Shown here one piece after another: positions 9,275 through 18,578 of a stretch of 64,000 nt of DNA. The notes beneath the pieces were generated by a model. The model was not told the origin of the DNA. It was given only the letters and a program-made list of their open reading frames with translations, and did no database searches. Position 1 is the first letter of the stretch, and each line of letters starts with the position of its first letter. The translations under genes were made by a program, and so were the position numbers. Source of the DNA: Streptomyces lydicus (GTDB lineage Bacteria > Actinomycetota > Actinomycetes > Streptomycetales > Streptomycetaceae); the NCBI RefSeq assembly GCF_001729485.1, contig NZ_CP017157.1, forward strand, positions 434,001 through 498,000, given 5' to 3'.

Positions 9275-10259
9275 CGCCGGGGGCCTCGGGCGCCGCGGGG
9301 GGTGCGGCCGTCCGGAGCGCCTCGGCGGCGGCCGCCTCGCCCGCGCGGGCCGCGGCCTCGGCCAGCTCGCCGCGCGCCCGCCGAGCGGTGCGCAGCGCGT
9401 CCCAGGTCAGCACGGCGAGCGCCGCCCACACCAGCGCGAAACCGGCCCAGCGCTCCGGCGGCATCTCCTCGTGGAAGACCGTGAGGCCCAGCAGGAACTG
9501 GAACGTCGGCGCCAGGTACTGCATCATCCCGATCACCGTCAGCGGCAGCCGCACCGCCGAGGCGCCGAAGCAGATCAGCGGCACCGCGGTCGCGATACCG
9601 CAGGCCGAGAGCAGCAGCGCCTGCCCCACCCCGCCGGTGGTGAAGCTGGACTCGCCGCGCGCGCCCAGGAAGATCAAATAGCCCAGTGCGGGCAGGAACT
9701 GCACGACCGTCTCGGCGCTGAACCCCTCGATCCCGCCGAGCTTGATGCCCTTCTTGGCCAGCCCGTACGTCGCGAACGAGAACGCCAGGCCGAGTGCGAT
9801 CCAGGGCACCTTGCCGTAGGCGACGGTCATCACGACCACCGAGAGGGCGCCGATGCCCACCGCCGTCCACTGCAGCGGACGCAGCCGCTCCCGCAGCACG
9901 AGCACCCCGAAGGCGATGCTGACCAGCGGGTTGATGAAGTAGCCGAGCGACGCCTCCAGTACGTGCCCGGCGTTGACCGCCCAGATGTACAGGAACCAGT
10001 TCGTCGAGATGACCACGGCGCAGACCAGGACCAGCGCCAGCTTCCGGGGCTGCCGCACCAGCGGGCCCACCCAGGACCAGCGGCGCAGCACGGCCAGGAT
10101 GACGACGGCGACGGGCAGCGACCACGCCATGCGGTGGGCCAGGATCTCGGACGGTGAGGCCGCGTCCAGCAGGTGCCAGTACAGCGGCAGCAGGCCCCAC
10201 ATGGTGTAGGCGGCGGCACCGTAGGCGAGTCCGGCGCGCTGTTCGCTTCGAGGCTGCAA
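9264..10259 (-). CDS. rarD: RarD-type EamA family transporter
   Basis: A 331-aa membrane protein of the drug/metabolite transporter superfamily with about ten hydrophobic helices. The family opening GLAYGAAAYTMWGLLPLYWHLL and later blocks such as LVCAVVISTNWFLYIWAV and GMMQYLAPTFQFLLGL are typical of RarD. E. coli RarD gave rise to the name chloramphenicol-sensitive protein, but the substrate is not established. I placed the start at TTG 10259 because GGGAGG lies seven bases upstream; an ATG at 10322 is in frame but lacks a ribosome site. The C-terminus ends in an Ala/Glu-rich tail. Confidence 0.88.
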   Translation of the reverse strand: MQPRSEQRAGLAYGAAAYTMWGLLPLYWHLLDAASPSEILAHRMAWSLPVAVVILAVLRRWSWVGPLVRQPRKLALVLVCAVVISTNWFLYIWAVNAGHVLEASLGYFINPLVSIAFGVLVLRERLRPLQWTAVGIGALSVVVMTVAYGKVPWIALGLAFSFATYGLAKKGIKLGGIEGFSAETVVQFLPALGYLIFLGARGESSFTTGGVGQALLLSACGIATAVPLICFGASAVRLPLTVIGMMQYLAPTFQFLLGLTVFHEEMPPERWAGFALVWAALAVLTWDALRTARRARGELAEAAARAGEAAAAEALRTAAPPAAPEAPGVKP

Positions 10260-10416
10260 GGGACCCTCCCGAGGATGTTCCGTCGACCCTGTGAAGGTAG
10301 CGCCGTACGGCCCGGCTGTCATGGGTGTATCGGCATACGGTCATGACACCCGAGCGGTCGGGCGCCGCGGCGGCACGCCGGCCCCGGGCGGGCGCGGGCT
10401 CCGGCGGGCGGTCGGC

Positions 10417-11283
10417 TCAGACGGGCAGCTGTTTCAGGGCCTCCGCGATCGACTCGGCGATCGGCGTGGTCGGGCGGCCCAGGAGTCGGGAGAGGTCGCC
10501 GGGCGTCGCGGCCAGCTCGCCGCGCGCGATCCCGGCGTCCGCGTCGGCGACCATCCGCGCGCCCAGCGCCGGTACGCCCGCGTCGACCATCAGCGCCACG
10601 TACGCGTCGTGCGGCAGATCGTTGTACGGGATGTGCCGGCCGGTCTGCCGGGACACCTCGGCCGCGTACTCGGCCATCGTCCAGGCGGTGTCGCCGCTCA
10701 GCTCGTACACCGCGTTGTCGTGGCCGCTGCCGGTGAGCACGACGGCGGCGGCCTCGGCGTAGTCCCGCCGCGCGGCGCTGGCGACCCGGCCCCCGCCGGC
10801 GCTGCCGACCACCGCGCCGATCTTCAGGGTGGTGGCCAGTGCCCCGGTGTAGTTCTCGTGGTACCAGCCGTTGCGCAGCAGGCAGTACGGCACCCCGGAC
10901 GCGAGCAGCGCCTGCTCGGTGGCGATGTGCTCCTCGGCGATGGAGAAGGTGGCGGCCGGCCCGCCCAGCACGCTGGTGTAGGCGAGCAGCCCGACGCCCG
11001 CCTCGCGCGCGGCGTCGATCACCGCGCGGTGCTGGGTGAGCCGTTGCCCGGGCTCGTTGCCGGAGATGAGCAGGACCCGGTCGCCGGCCGCGAAGACCCC
11101 GTCGAGCGTCTCCGGCCGCCCGTAGTCCGCGATCTCGATCCGGACGCCGCGGGCGGCCAGGCCGGCGGCCTTGGCCCGGTCGCGGGCCAGCGCGACGATG
11201 TTGTCCGGCGCGGTGCGCCTGAGGAGTTCCTCGACGGTCAGCCGGCCGAGCGCCCCGGTGGCGCCGGTGACAACAATGCTCAT
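10417..11283 (-). CDS. NmrA-like NAD(P)-dependent quinone oxidoreductase
   Basis: A 288-aa atypical short-chain dehydrogenase. MSIVVTGATGALGRL carries the NAD(P) GxxGxxG motif. The body (LLISGNEPGQRLTQHRAVIDAA, LLAYTSVLGG, LLRNGWYHENYTG) matches the QOR2/NmrA group, which binds NADPH and reduces quinones or senses redox state. No Tyr-x-x-x-Lys catalytic pair is evident, as usual in this group. It is monocistronic on the minus strand; a strong hairpin separates it from korB upstream. Confidence 0.85.
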   Translation of the reverse strand: MSIVVTGATGALGRLTVEELLRRTAPDNIVALARDRAKAAGLAARGVRIEIADYGRPETLDGVFAAGDRVLLISGNEPGQRLTQHRAVIDAAREAGVGLLAYTSVLGGPAATFSIAEEHIATEQALLASGVPYCLLRNGWYHENYTGALATTLKIGAVVGSAGGGRVASAARRDYAEAAAVVLTGSGHDNAVYELSGDTAWTMAEYAAEVSRQTGRHIPYNDLPHDAYVALMVDAGVPALGARMVADADAGIARGELAATPGDLSRLLGRPTTPIAESIAEALKQLPV

Positions 11284-11368
11284 TTCCTACCCCCAGATGG
11301 CTTGGAAACGGCCAGCATCGCACTCGCATCGGACGCGCAGAAGAGACGCGCCGCGCCCCGCAACGACA

Positions 11369-11418
11369 GCGGGTGCCCGCGGGAGAACGCCGTAGGACGT
11401 TCCTCCACGGGCACCCGC
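11369..11418 (-). terminator. hairpin terminator downstream of korB
   Basis: GCGGGTGCCCG and a following GGGAGAACG pair with CGTTCCTCC and CGGGCACCCGC, a near-perfect stem of about 20 bp with a short loop. It lies 50 nt past the korB stop and should end the korAB transcript. There is no T-tract, as is common in Streptomyces. Confidence 0.7.
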
Positions 11419-11467
11419 GGCGGCCACCGGACCGGGCGCGGCGAACCGCCGCGCGCCGTACCCGCTG

Positions 11468-12562
11468 TCAGCCGACGACCGTCCAGGTGTCGTTCCCGGC
11501 CAGCAGCGCGGCCAGGTCGCCCTTGCCCTTCTGCTCGATGGCCGAGTCCAGCTGCTCGGACATCAGGGTGTCGTAGACCGGCCGGTCGACATCGCGCAGC
11601 ACACCGATCGGGGTGTGGTGCAGGGTGTCGGCGTCGGCGAGCCGGGAGAGCGCGAAGGCGGTGGTGGGCGACGGGTTGTGCGCGTCGTGCACCAGCACCC
11701 CGCCGGTGCCCTCCTCCCGCACGTCGATGACCTTGAGGTCGCCGGTGGCCGGGTCGCGGACCACGCCCTTGGAGCCGAAGCCGTCGGGGGCCAGCGCGCC
11801 GAAGCGGATCGGCTGACCGTGCTCCAGTCGGATGACGGCCTCCTGGGCCTGCTCCTTGTCCTTGAGCGCCTCGAACGCGCCGTCGTTGAAGATGTTGCAG
11901 TTCTGGTAGATCTCCACCAGCGCCGTACCGGGGTGGGCGGCGGCCTGGCGCAGCACCGACGTGAGGTGCTTGCGGTCGGAGTCGACGGTGCGGGCCACGA
12001 ACGACGCCTCCGCGCCGAGCGCCAGCGAGACCGGGTTGAACGGCGCGTCCAGCGAGCCCATCGGCGTCGACTTGGTGATCTTGCCGACCTCGGAGGTGGG
12101 GCTGTACTGGCCCTTGGTCAGACCGTAGATCCGGTTGTTGAACAGCAGGATCTTGAGGTTGACGTTGCGCCGCAGGGCGTGGATGAGGTGGTTGCCGCCG
12201 ATGGACAGCGCGTCGCCGTCGCCGGTGACGACCCAGACGGACAGGTCGCGCCGGGAGGAGGCCAGGCCGGTGGCGATGGCCGGGGCGCGCCCGTGGATGG
12301 AGTGCATCCCGTACGTGTTCATGTAGTACGGGAAGCGGGAGGAGCAGCCGATGCCGGAGACGAAGACGATGTTCTCCTTCGCCAGGCCGAGCTCGGGCAT
12401 GAAGCCCTGTACGGCGGCGAGGACGGCGTAGTCACCGCAGCCGGGGCACCAGCGCACTTCCTGATCGGACTTGAAGTCCTTCATGGACTGCTTGGCGTCG
12501 GCCTTGGGCACCAGGGAGAGCGCCTCGATCTGCGAGGACCTCTCCGAGATCGTCTCAGTCAT
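11468..12562 (-). CDS. korB: 2-oxoacid:ferredoxin oxidoreductase, beta subunit
   Basis: A 364-aa subunit that binds thiamine diphosphate and an iron-sulfur cluster. WCPGCGDYAVL and GIGCSSRFPYY hold cluster cysteines; GDGDALSIGGNHLIHALRRN with NNRIYGLTKGQ is the TPP/Mg2+ motif. With KorA it oxidatively decarboxylates 2-oxoglutarate (or another 2-oxoacid) to the acyl-CoA and reduces ferredoxin. It overlaps korA by 8 nt, so expression is coupled. Length and motifs are normal for actinobacterial KorB. Confidence 0.93.
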   Translation of the reverse strand: MTETISERSSQIEALSLVPKADAKQSMKDFKSDQEVRWCPGCGDYAVLAAVQGFMPELGLAKENIVFVSGIGCSSRFPYYMNTYGMHSIHGRAPAIATGLASSRRDLSVWVVTGDGDALSIGGNHLIHALRRNVNLKILLFNNRIYGLTKGQYSPTSEVGKITKSTPMGSLDAPFNPVSLALGAEASFVARTVDSDRKHLTSVLRQAAAHPGTALVEIYQNCNIFNDGAFEALKDKEQAQEAVIRLEHGQPIRFGALAPDGFGSKGVVRDPATGDLKVIDVREEGTGGVLVHDAHNPSPTTAFALSRLADADTLHHTPIGVLRDVDRPVYDTLMSEQLDSAIEQKGKGDLAALLAGNDTWTVVG

Positions 12563-14504
12563 TGATGGCCTCCTTAAAGACCTCCGCGAGCTGCTCGGCC
12601 TTGAACGGCATTCCGCTGACCTGGGTGTGCGAGCGCGCGTCCACCAAGTACCTGGCGCGCAGCAGCGTGGCGAGCTGTCCGAGGTTCATCTCCGGCACGA
12701 TCACCTTGTCGTAACGCGCCAGGACCTCGCCGAGATTCCGCGGGAAGGGGTTGAGGTGGCGCAGATGGGCCTGCGCGATGCGCTCCCCTGCGCCCCGTAC
12801 GCGCCGTACCGCGGCGGTGATCGGTCCGTACGTCGAACCCCAGCCGATGACAAGGGTGTTGGCGCCCAGGCCGTCGGTGGCGGGGTCGTCGACCTCGATG
12901 TCGGGGACCTCGATGCCGTCGACCTTCGCTTGGCGGGTGCGCACCATGAAGTCGTGGTTGGCCGGGTCGTAGGAGATGTTGCCGGTGCCGTCCTGCTTCT
13001 CGATGCCGCCGATGCGGTGTTCCAGGCCCGGGGTGCCCGGCACGGCCCAGGGGCGCGCCAGCGTCTGCTCGTCGCGCTTGTACGGCCAGAAGACCTCGGT
13101 GCCGTCGGCCAGCTGGTGGTTGGGGCCGGAGGCGAACTGGACGCGCAGGTCGGGGAGTTCCACCAGGTCGGGGATCCGCCAGGGCTCGGAGCCGTTGGCG
13201 AGGTAGCCGTCGGAGAGCAGGAAGACGGGGGTGCGGTACGTCAGCGCGATACGGGCCGCGTCCAGCGCCGCGTCGAAGCAGTCGGCGGGGGTCTTCGGAG
13301 CCACGATCGGCACCGGTGCCTCGCCGTTGCGCCCGTACATGGCCTGCAGCAGATCGGCCTGCTCGGTCTTCGTCGGCAGGCCCGTCGAGGGGCCGCCGCG
13401 CTGGATGTCGACGATCAGCAGCGGGAGTTCGAGGCTGACCGCGAGGCCGATGGTCTCCGACTTGAGCGCCACACCCGGCCCGGACGTGGTCGTGACCGCC
13501 AGCGCGCCGCCGAACGCCGCACCCAGCGCCGCGCCGATGCCGGCGATCTCGTCCTCCGCCTGGAACGTCCGCACACCGAAGTTCTTGTGCTTGGACAGCT
13601 CGTGCAGGATGTCGGAGGCCGGGGTGATGGGGTACGAGCCCAGGTACAGCGGCAGATCCGCCTGCTGGGAGGCGGCGACCAGGCCGTAGGACAGCGCGAG
13701 GTTGCCGGAGATGTTGCGGTAGGTGCCGGTCGGGAACGCCTGGGTCGCCGGCGCGACCTCGTAGGAGACGGCGAAGTCCTCGGTGGTCTCACCGAAGTTC
13801 CAGCCCGCCCGGAACGCGGCGACGTTCGCCTCCGCGATGTCCGGCTTCTTGGCGAACTTCGTGCGCAGGAACTTCTCGGTGCCCTCGGTGGGCCGGTGGT
13901 ACATCCACGACAGCAGTCCCAGCGCGAACATGTTCTTGCTGCGCTCGGCCTCCTTGCGGGAGAGCCCGAAGTCCTTGAGCGCCTCGACCGTCAGCGTGGT
14001 CAGCGGCACCGGGTGGACGTTGTAGGCCGCCAGCGAGCCGTCCTCCAGCGGGCTGGTCGCATAGCCGACCTTCGCCATCGGGCGCTTGGTGAACTCGTCG
14101 GTGTTGACGATGATCTCCGCGCCGCGCGGTACGTCGGCGAGGTTGGCCTTGAGCGCGGCCGGGTTCATCGCGACCAGCACGTTCGGGGCGTCACCGGGCG
14201 TGAGGATGTCGTGGTCGGCGAAGTGCAGCTGGAAGCTGGAGACGCCGGGCAGGGTGCCGGCAGGGGCCCGGATCTCGGCCGGGAAGTTCGGCAGCGTCGA
14301 CAGGTCGTTGCCGAACGACGCCGTCTCGGATGTGAACCGGTCCCCGGTGAGCTGCATGCCGTCACCGGAGTCACCGGCGAACCGGATGATCACCCGGTCC
14401 AGGCGCCGGACTTCTTTGCCTTCGCCGCCGTTACCGGAAGTGCGCTGTTCCCCGACAAGCGCTGCGTCGGTCTGCTCGGCTGGGCTACTGACCTGGCTGG
14501 TCAC
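12555..14504 (-). CDS. korA: 2-oxoacid:ferredoxin oxidoreductase, alpha (gamma-alpha fused) subunit
   Basis: A 649-aa fusion. An N-terminal gamma domain (about residues 30-210, opening RVIIRFAGDSGDGMQLTGDR) is followed by the pyrimidine-binding alpha domain (YPITPASDILHEL, FQAEDEIAGIGAALGAAFGG, TTSGPGVALKSETIGLAV). It pairs with KorB. The GTG at 14504 was chosen for the GGGAGG about ten bases upstream; an in-frame ATG at 14591 gives an unlikely Arg-rich lead. No ferredoxin gene is adjacent, but the nuo operon downstream encodes the ferredoxin-like NuoI. Confidence 0.92.
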   Translation of the reverse strand: MTSQVSSPAEQTDAALVGEQRTSGNGGEGKEVRRLDRVIIRFAGDSGDGMQLTGDRFTSETASFGNDLSTLPNFPAEIRAPAGTLPGVSSFQLHFADHDILTPGDAPNVLVAMNPAALKANLADVPRGAEIIVNTDEFTKRPMAKVGYATSPLEDGSLAAYNVHPVPLTTLTVEALKDFGLSRKEAERSKNMFALGLLSWMYHRPTEGTEKFLRTKFAKKPDIAEANVAAFRAGWNFGETTEDFAVSYEVAPATQAFPTGTYRNISGNLALSYGLVAASQQADLPLYLGSYPITPASDILHELSKHKNFGVRTFQAEDEIAGIGAALGAAFGGALAVTTTSGPGVALKSETIGLAVSLELPLLIVDIQRGGPSTGLPTKTEQADLLQAMYGRNGEAPVPIVAPKTPADCFDAALDAARIALTYRTPVFLLSDGYLANGSEPWRIPDLVELPDLRVQFASGPNHQLADGTEVFWPYKRDEQTLARPWAVPGTPGLEHRIGGIEKQDGTGNISYDPANHDFMVRTRQAKVDGIEVPDIEVDDPATDGLGANTLVIGWGSTYGPITAAVRRVRGAGERIAQAHLRHLNPFPRNLGEVLARYDKVIVPEMNLGQLATLLRARYLVDARSHTQVSGMPFKAEQLAEVFKEAIND

Positions 14505-14778
14505 TGCTTCGGACCTCCCTCGAGGGGTGCGGCGTCCCCGCCGGAGGCAGGGCTCGGGACGTGTCGTACCGGACGGTTGTCCCATAACCATCGTACGTGG
14601 GTAAGGGTGCCCTTCCCTGGGTTGCTCACATGATGGACGTCAAGGTGAGACAGCGATCTGGTGCGTTTTGTCATGAAATCATCGCCCCCCTGGCCCCTTG
14701 TTCATGACGCTCCGGACTCCTCCATTGGTTCTCGGTCCGAAGTCCTGGGCCTGGGCGGACGGCGCCCCCACCAGCCAC

Positions 14779-14793
14779 CTGACAGCGTGTCAG
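14779..14793 (-). terminator. short hairpin after the response regulator
   Basis: CTGACA-GCG-TGTCAG is a perfect 6-bp stem with a 3-nt loop, four bases past the response-regulator stop. It is weak and without a T-tract. The rest of the 293-nt space up to korA (14505-14797) has no supported gene and should hold the korAB promoter, which I could not place. Confidence 0.3.
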
Positions 14794-14797
14794 ATCG

Positions 14798-15469
14798 TCA
14801 GGAGTTGAGGTAGGTGAGAACGGCGAGCACCCTGCGGTGATCCCCGTCACTCTGCGCCAGCCCCAGCTTCAGGAAGATGTTGCTGACGTGCTTCTCGACG
14901 GCGCCGTCGCTGACCACCAGCTGCCGGGCGACGGCGGAGTTCGTCCGGCCCTCGGCCATCAGCCCCAGCACCTCGCGCTCCCGCGGGGTCAGCCGGCCGA
15001 GCACGTCCTGCTTGCGGCTGCGCCCCAGCAGCTGCGCCACCACCTCGGGGTCCAGCGCGGTCCCGCCCCCGGCGACCCGGACCACCGCGTCGACGAACTC
15101 CCGCACCTCGGCCACCCGGTCCTTGAGCAGGTAGCCGATGCCCCGGCTGGAGCCCGCCAGCAGCTCGGTGGCGTACTGCTCCTCGACGTACTGCGAGAGC
15201 ACCAGGACACCGAGGCCGGGGTGGTCGCGGCGCAGCCGGATCGCGGCCCGCACGCCCTCGTCCGTATGGGTCGGCGGCATCCGTACGTCCGCCACCACCA
15301 CGTCCGGCAGCGCGCCCTCGTCGGCCAGCTCCCCGATCACCTTGATCAGCGCCTCGGCGTCCCCCACGCCCGCCACGACCTCGTGCCCGCGGTCCGTGAG
15401 CAGCCGGGTCAGCCCCTCGCGGAGCAGCACCGAATCCTCGGCGATGACCACCCGCACCTTGTCCTCCAC
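14798..15469 (-). CDS. NarL/LuxR-type response regulator
   Basis: A 223-aa two-component regulator. The receiver domain (residues 3-125) has the acidic pair in VVIAEDSVLL, the phospho-acceptor Asp61 in VVVADVRMPP and the conserved Lys in YLLKDRV. The C-terminal LuxR helix-turn-helix (LTPREREVLGLMAEGRTNSA) binds DNA. The GTG at 15469 is the longest start; a second GTG four codons in has GGAGG five bases upstream and may be the real one. The two PF13796-type sensor kinases just upstream are its likely partners. Input signal and regulon are unknown. Confidence 0.92.
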   Translation of the reverse strand: MEDKVRVVIAEDSVLLREGLTRLLTDRGHEVVAGVGDAEALIKVIGELADEGALPDVVVADVRMPPTHTDEGVRAAIRLRRDHPGLGVLVLSQYVEEQYATELLAGSSRGIGYLLKDRVAEVREFVDAVVRVAGGGTALDPEVVAQLLGRSRKQDVLGRLTPREREVLGLMAEGRTNSAVARQLVVSDGAVEKHVSNIFLKLGLAQSDGDHRRVLAVLTYLNS

Positions 15470-15664
15470 GACTCAGATCCCCCCATGCATCGGCACACCC
15501 ACCCTGTCGGCCCCAGCATTCCAGCATCCGGACGCGGGCGGGCGGGGGAGGCGGGATGTGGGTACCGCCGGTGCGGGAGGACGGCCGGGGCGGGGCCGGG
15601 CGGCCGGCAGCGCGGCGCGGGGCCGGACCCCCGTCCCGGCCCCGCGCCGCGGTCAGCTACCGGC

Positions 15665-16978
15665 TCAGCCGCGCCACGGCAGCTCCGCGGTGATCGCGGT
15701 CGGGCCGCCCACGGGGGATTCGATCACCAGCAGGCCGTCGACGGCGGCGAGCCGCTCGGCGAGGCCGCCCAGGCCGGTGCCCTCGTCGGCGCGGGCGCCG
15801 CCCCGGCCGTCGTCCGACACCAGCACCATGAGCCGGTCCGCGGCGCACCAGACGTCCAGCGTCGCGCCGGTCGCCCGGGCGTGCTTGGACACGTTCTGCA
15901 GCAGCTCGGAGGCGGTGAAGTACGCGGTCCCCTCGATCGCCGCGGCCGGCCGGCGGTCCAGATCCACGGTGACCTCCACCGGCACCGTGCAGCGCGCGGC
16001 CAGCGCCGACAGGGCCGGGCCGAGCCCCCGGTCGGTGAGGATCGCCGGATGGATGCCGCGGGCCAGGTCCCGCAGCTCCTGGAGCGCGATCTTCACCTCG
16101 CCGTGCGCCTCGTCGACCATCTTCGCGGCGGCCTGCGGGTCCTCCGCCAGCTTCTCCCTGGCCAGGCCCAGATCCATGGCGAGGGAGACCAGCCGGGCCT
16201 GCGCGCCGTCGTGCAGATCGCGCTCGATGCGCCGCAGATCGGCCGCCGCGGTGTCCACGACCACCCCGCGGTCGGTCTCCAGCTGCGTGACCCGGGTGGC
16301 GAGGGGCGACGGGCCCAGCAGGCCGCGGACCATGATCCGGTCGACCTGCGTCAGCCCGTGGATCAGCCACGGCCCGGCCAGGACGAGCAGCAGCCCGGCC
16401 CCGGCGGCGAACCCGGTCTCCGCCGGCGTGTCGAGATAGACGCCGTTGCCGGAGCCGTCGCCCCACAACTGGATGCCGGGCTGCCCCAGATACGCTGGGA
16501 AGATCCACCGATACAGCGGGTAGGCCAGCAGGGTCCAGCCGACGGTCCAGAACGTCAGCGACAGGACGAAGGAGAAGACCGCCCACGGGAAGTGCAGCAG
16601 GGAGTAGAGGAGGTGCCGCCAGGACACCCCGCTCTTGAGCACCGACCCGATCCACCCCATCAGCCCCGCCTTCGACGGGCGGACCGGCTCCGGGTCGGCC
16701 ACGTCCAGCCCCAGCAGGCCGCGGGCCCGCGCACGCTCCACGGCGCCCAGCCCCCGGCTGCCGGCCAGCCCGCCCGCCAGCACGGGCACGCCCAGGAACG
16801 TCACCAGCAGGCCGGCGCCGAGCCCGATGACCGCCACCGCGTACGTGAACATCAGGACGGACATCGGGAGGCTGAGGCAGAGGTACAGGAACTCCCGCCA
16901 GGTGCGCCCGGAGAAGGGGGCGCGCAGTCCCACGGGCACTCGTGGGGCGCGGGGCCGGGGTGCGTATGCGGTATCCAT
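15665..16978 (-). CDS. sensor histidine kinase (paralogue A)
   Basis: A 437-aa membrane kinase. The N-terminal 'putative sensor' region (about residues 20-200) has four hydrophobic helices. The HisKA_3 segment RRIERDLHDGAQARLV carries the phospho-accepting His256, and the ATPase domain has an N box (ELLQNVSKHA) and a G box (DDGRGG). The ATG at 16978 was chosen because the upstream in-frame extension is Arg-rich and unlike the family. It lies about 195 nt before the response regulator and about 200 nt after a second, very similar kinase, so it is probably a product of tandem duplication. Confidence 0.9.
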   Translation of the reverse strand: MDTAYAPRPRAPRVPVGLRAPFSGRTWREFLYLCLSLPMSVLMFTYAVAVIGLGAGLLVTFLGVPVLAGGLAGSRGLGAVERARARGLLGLDVADPEPVRPSKAGLMGWIGSVLKSGVSWRHLLYSLLHFPWAVFSFVLSLTFWTVGWTLLAYPLYRWIFPAYLGQPGIQLWGDGSGNGVYLDTPAETGFAAGAGLLLVLAGPWLIHGLTQVDRIMVRGLLGPSPLATRVTQLETDRGVVVDTAAADLRRIERDLHDGAQARLVSLAMDLGLAREKLAEDPQAAAKMVDEAHGEVKIALQELRDLARGIHPAILTDRGLGPALSALAARCTVPVEVTVDLDRRPAAAIEGTAYFTASELLQNVSKHARATGATLDVWCAADRLMVLVSDDGRGGARADEGTGLGGLAERLAAVDGLLVIESPVGGPTAITAELPWRG

Positions 16979-17177
16979 CGTCTCGTCGTCCGTTCTGCCG
17001 TGTGCGGCCCCCGCCTGCCGGCGCCGCTGCCTGGTCCGCGGGCCCTGTGCGGACCGGCGGGCTCTTTCGCCACCCCAAGCCTCCGCCCGCCGCGCGCCCG
17101 GCACCATGAGGGCCTTCGCAGTCTTTCCCTGGGGTTTTCCCCACCCCCGGGCGGGTGGCGGCACCGCCGGTGGCCGG

Positions 17178-18407
17178 TCAGCGGCCCCGCGAACCCGGGC
17201 CGCGGTGCGGCGTCCCGGCCTCCGTACGCGCCCGCCACGGCAGCTCCGCGGTCACCCGGGTGGGCCCGCCGGCCGGCGAATCCAGGACGAACAGCCCGTC
17301 CACCGACCCCAGCCGCTCGGCGAGCCCGGCCATCCCGCTTCCCCCGTCGAGCCGCGCCCCGCCCTTCCCGTCGTCCACGACCTGGATCAGCAGCCGGTCC
17401 CGTGCCCGCCACACCTCGACGGACGCCCGGCGCGCCGCGCTGTGCTTGGAGACGTTCTGCAGCAGCTCGGAGACGGTGAAGTAGGCGATGCCCTCGATGG
17501 CCGGGGCGGGCCGCTCGTCCAGGTCCACCGCCGTCGTCGCGGGCACCGTGCAGCGCCCGGCCAGGGACGCCAGGGCCGGCCCCAGCCCGCGGTCGGTGAG
17601 GATCGCCGGGTGGATGCCCCGGGCCAGGTCCCGCAGCTCCTGGAGCGCCAGCTTCACCTCGCCGTGCGCCTCGTCCACCATCGCCGCCACGCTCGCGTCG
17701 GCCCGGCCCTCCAGCAGCTTCTCCTTCGCCAGGCCCAGCCCCATGGCCAGCGCCACCAGCCGGGCCTGCGCGCCGTCGTGCAGGTCCCGCTCGATGCGCC
17801 GCAGATCGGCCGCCGCGGTATCGGTGACCGTCACCCGGTCCGACTCCAGCTCGGCGATCCGCCGCTCCAGCTCGTCGGACGGCGACAGCAGCCCGCGCAC
17901 CATCGCCCGGTCCGCGTTCGACAGCCAGCGCGCCACCCACGGCAGCGCCGGCCACCCCACGAAGAGCGAGGCGAGGACCACCGTGAAGGTGAGGACGGCC
18001 CACGGCAGCCGGACGAACGCGAACAGCGCGTGCCGCCAGGCGACCGGGTCCTTCACCCGCATCCACAACCACGGGAGGAACCCCCGTTCCCGCGGCCGCA
18101 ACCGGCTCGGCTCCTCGACCCGCACCCCCAACAGCGCCCGTGCCCGGGCCCGTTCCAGCCTCCCGTACCAACGGCACGCGGTCAGGCCCGCGGCCAGCAG
18201 CGGAAGTCCGATCACGGTGACCGACAGCCCGATGCCCAGCACCAGCCACACCACCAGCACCACGAACGCCGCGACGCCCGCAGGGAAGTTGGCCAGCAGG
18301 TATCCGATCTCGCGCCAGGTCGTGCCGTCGAACGGCGGTCTGGGCGGAGGTGGTGAGACGCCGTCAAGGGCGTCGTCGGCGGCGCTGGGTCGGGAACTCT
18401 CCGTCAT
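17178..18407 (-). CDS. sensor histidine kinase (paralogue B)
   Basis: A 409-aa paralogue of the following kinase with the same plan: GTTWREIGYLLANFPAG opening, four hydrophobic helices, RRIERDLHDGAQARLV with His210, N box ELLQNVSKHS and G box DDGKGG. Both kinases keep the residues needed for catalysis. Sequence similarity is strong in the His region and ATPase domain and weaker in the sensor region, so they may read different signals or heterodimerise. The ATG at 18407 has only a weak ribosome site; an in-frame ATG at 18443 is possible. Only one response regulator is present for the two kinases. Confidence 0.9.
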   Translation of the reverse strand: MTESSRPSAADDALDGVSPPPPRPPFDGTTWREIGYLLANFPAGVAAFVVLVVWLVLGIGLSVTVIGLPLLAAGLTACRWYGRLERARARALLGVRVEEPSRLRPRERGFLPWLWMRVKDPVAWRHALFAFVRLPWAVLTFTVVLASLFVGWPALPWVARWLSNADRAMVRGLLSPSDELERRIAELESDRVTVTDTAAADLRRIERDLHDGAQARLVALAMGLGLAKEKLLEGRADASVAAMVDEAHGEVKLALQELRDLARGIHPAILTDRGLGPALASLAGRCTVPATTAVDLDERPAPAIEGIAYFTVSELLQNVSKHSAARRASVEVWRARDRLLIQVVDDGKGGARLDGGSGMAGLAERLGSVDGLFVLDSPAGGPTRVTAELPWRARTEAGTPHRGPGSRGR

Positions 18408-18454
18408 GCGCCCAGCCTGCCCGGCCGCGACGCCGTGTGCCATGGGGCGGCTGG

Positions 18455-18490
18455 GGTGGTGGAGGTGGGGTTTGCCCTACCTCCACCACC
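18455..18490. repeat. strong 16-bp inverted repeat in a divergent promoter region
   Basis: GGTGGTGGAGGTGGGG pairs with CCCTACCTCCACCACC across the loop TTTG, with a single G-U pair. It lies between the divergent starts of kinase B (18407, minus) and the EccD-like gene (18642, plus). On the minus strand it falls in the leader of the kinase operon. It may be an attenuator, an operator or a transcription barrier. Confidence 0.6.
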
Positions 18491-18565
18491 CGCCCCGTAT
18501 GCCCCCACCGCAGGTCAAGGCCCCACCAGGGGGTGGGACACCGGCGCGGAGCGGTGGCCGTCTCG

Positions 18566-18574
18566 TTATCCACA
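18566..18574 (+). promoter_or_regulatory. DnaA-box-like nonamer
   Basis: TTATCCACA is an exact classical DnaA box. A degenerate inverted copy, GGTGGACAC (18577-18585, 7/9 to the complement of the Streptomyces form TTGTCCACA), follows two bases later and overlaps the candidate -35 of the EccD-like gene. Confidence 0.35.
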
Positions 18575-18578
18575 GCGG

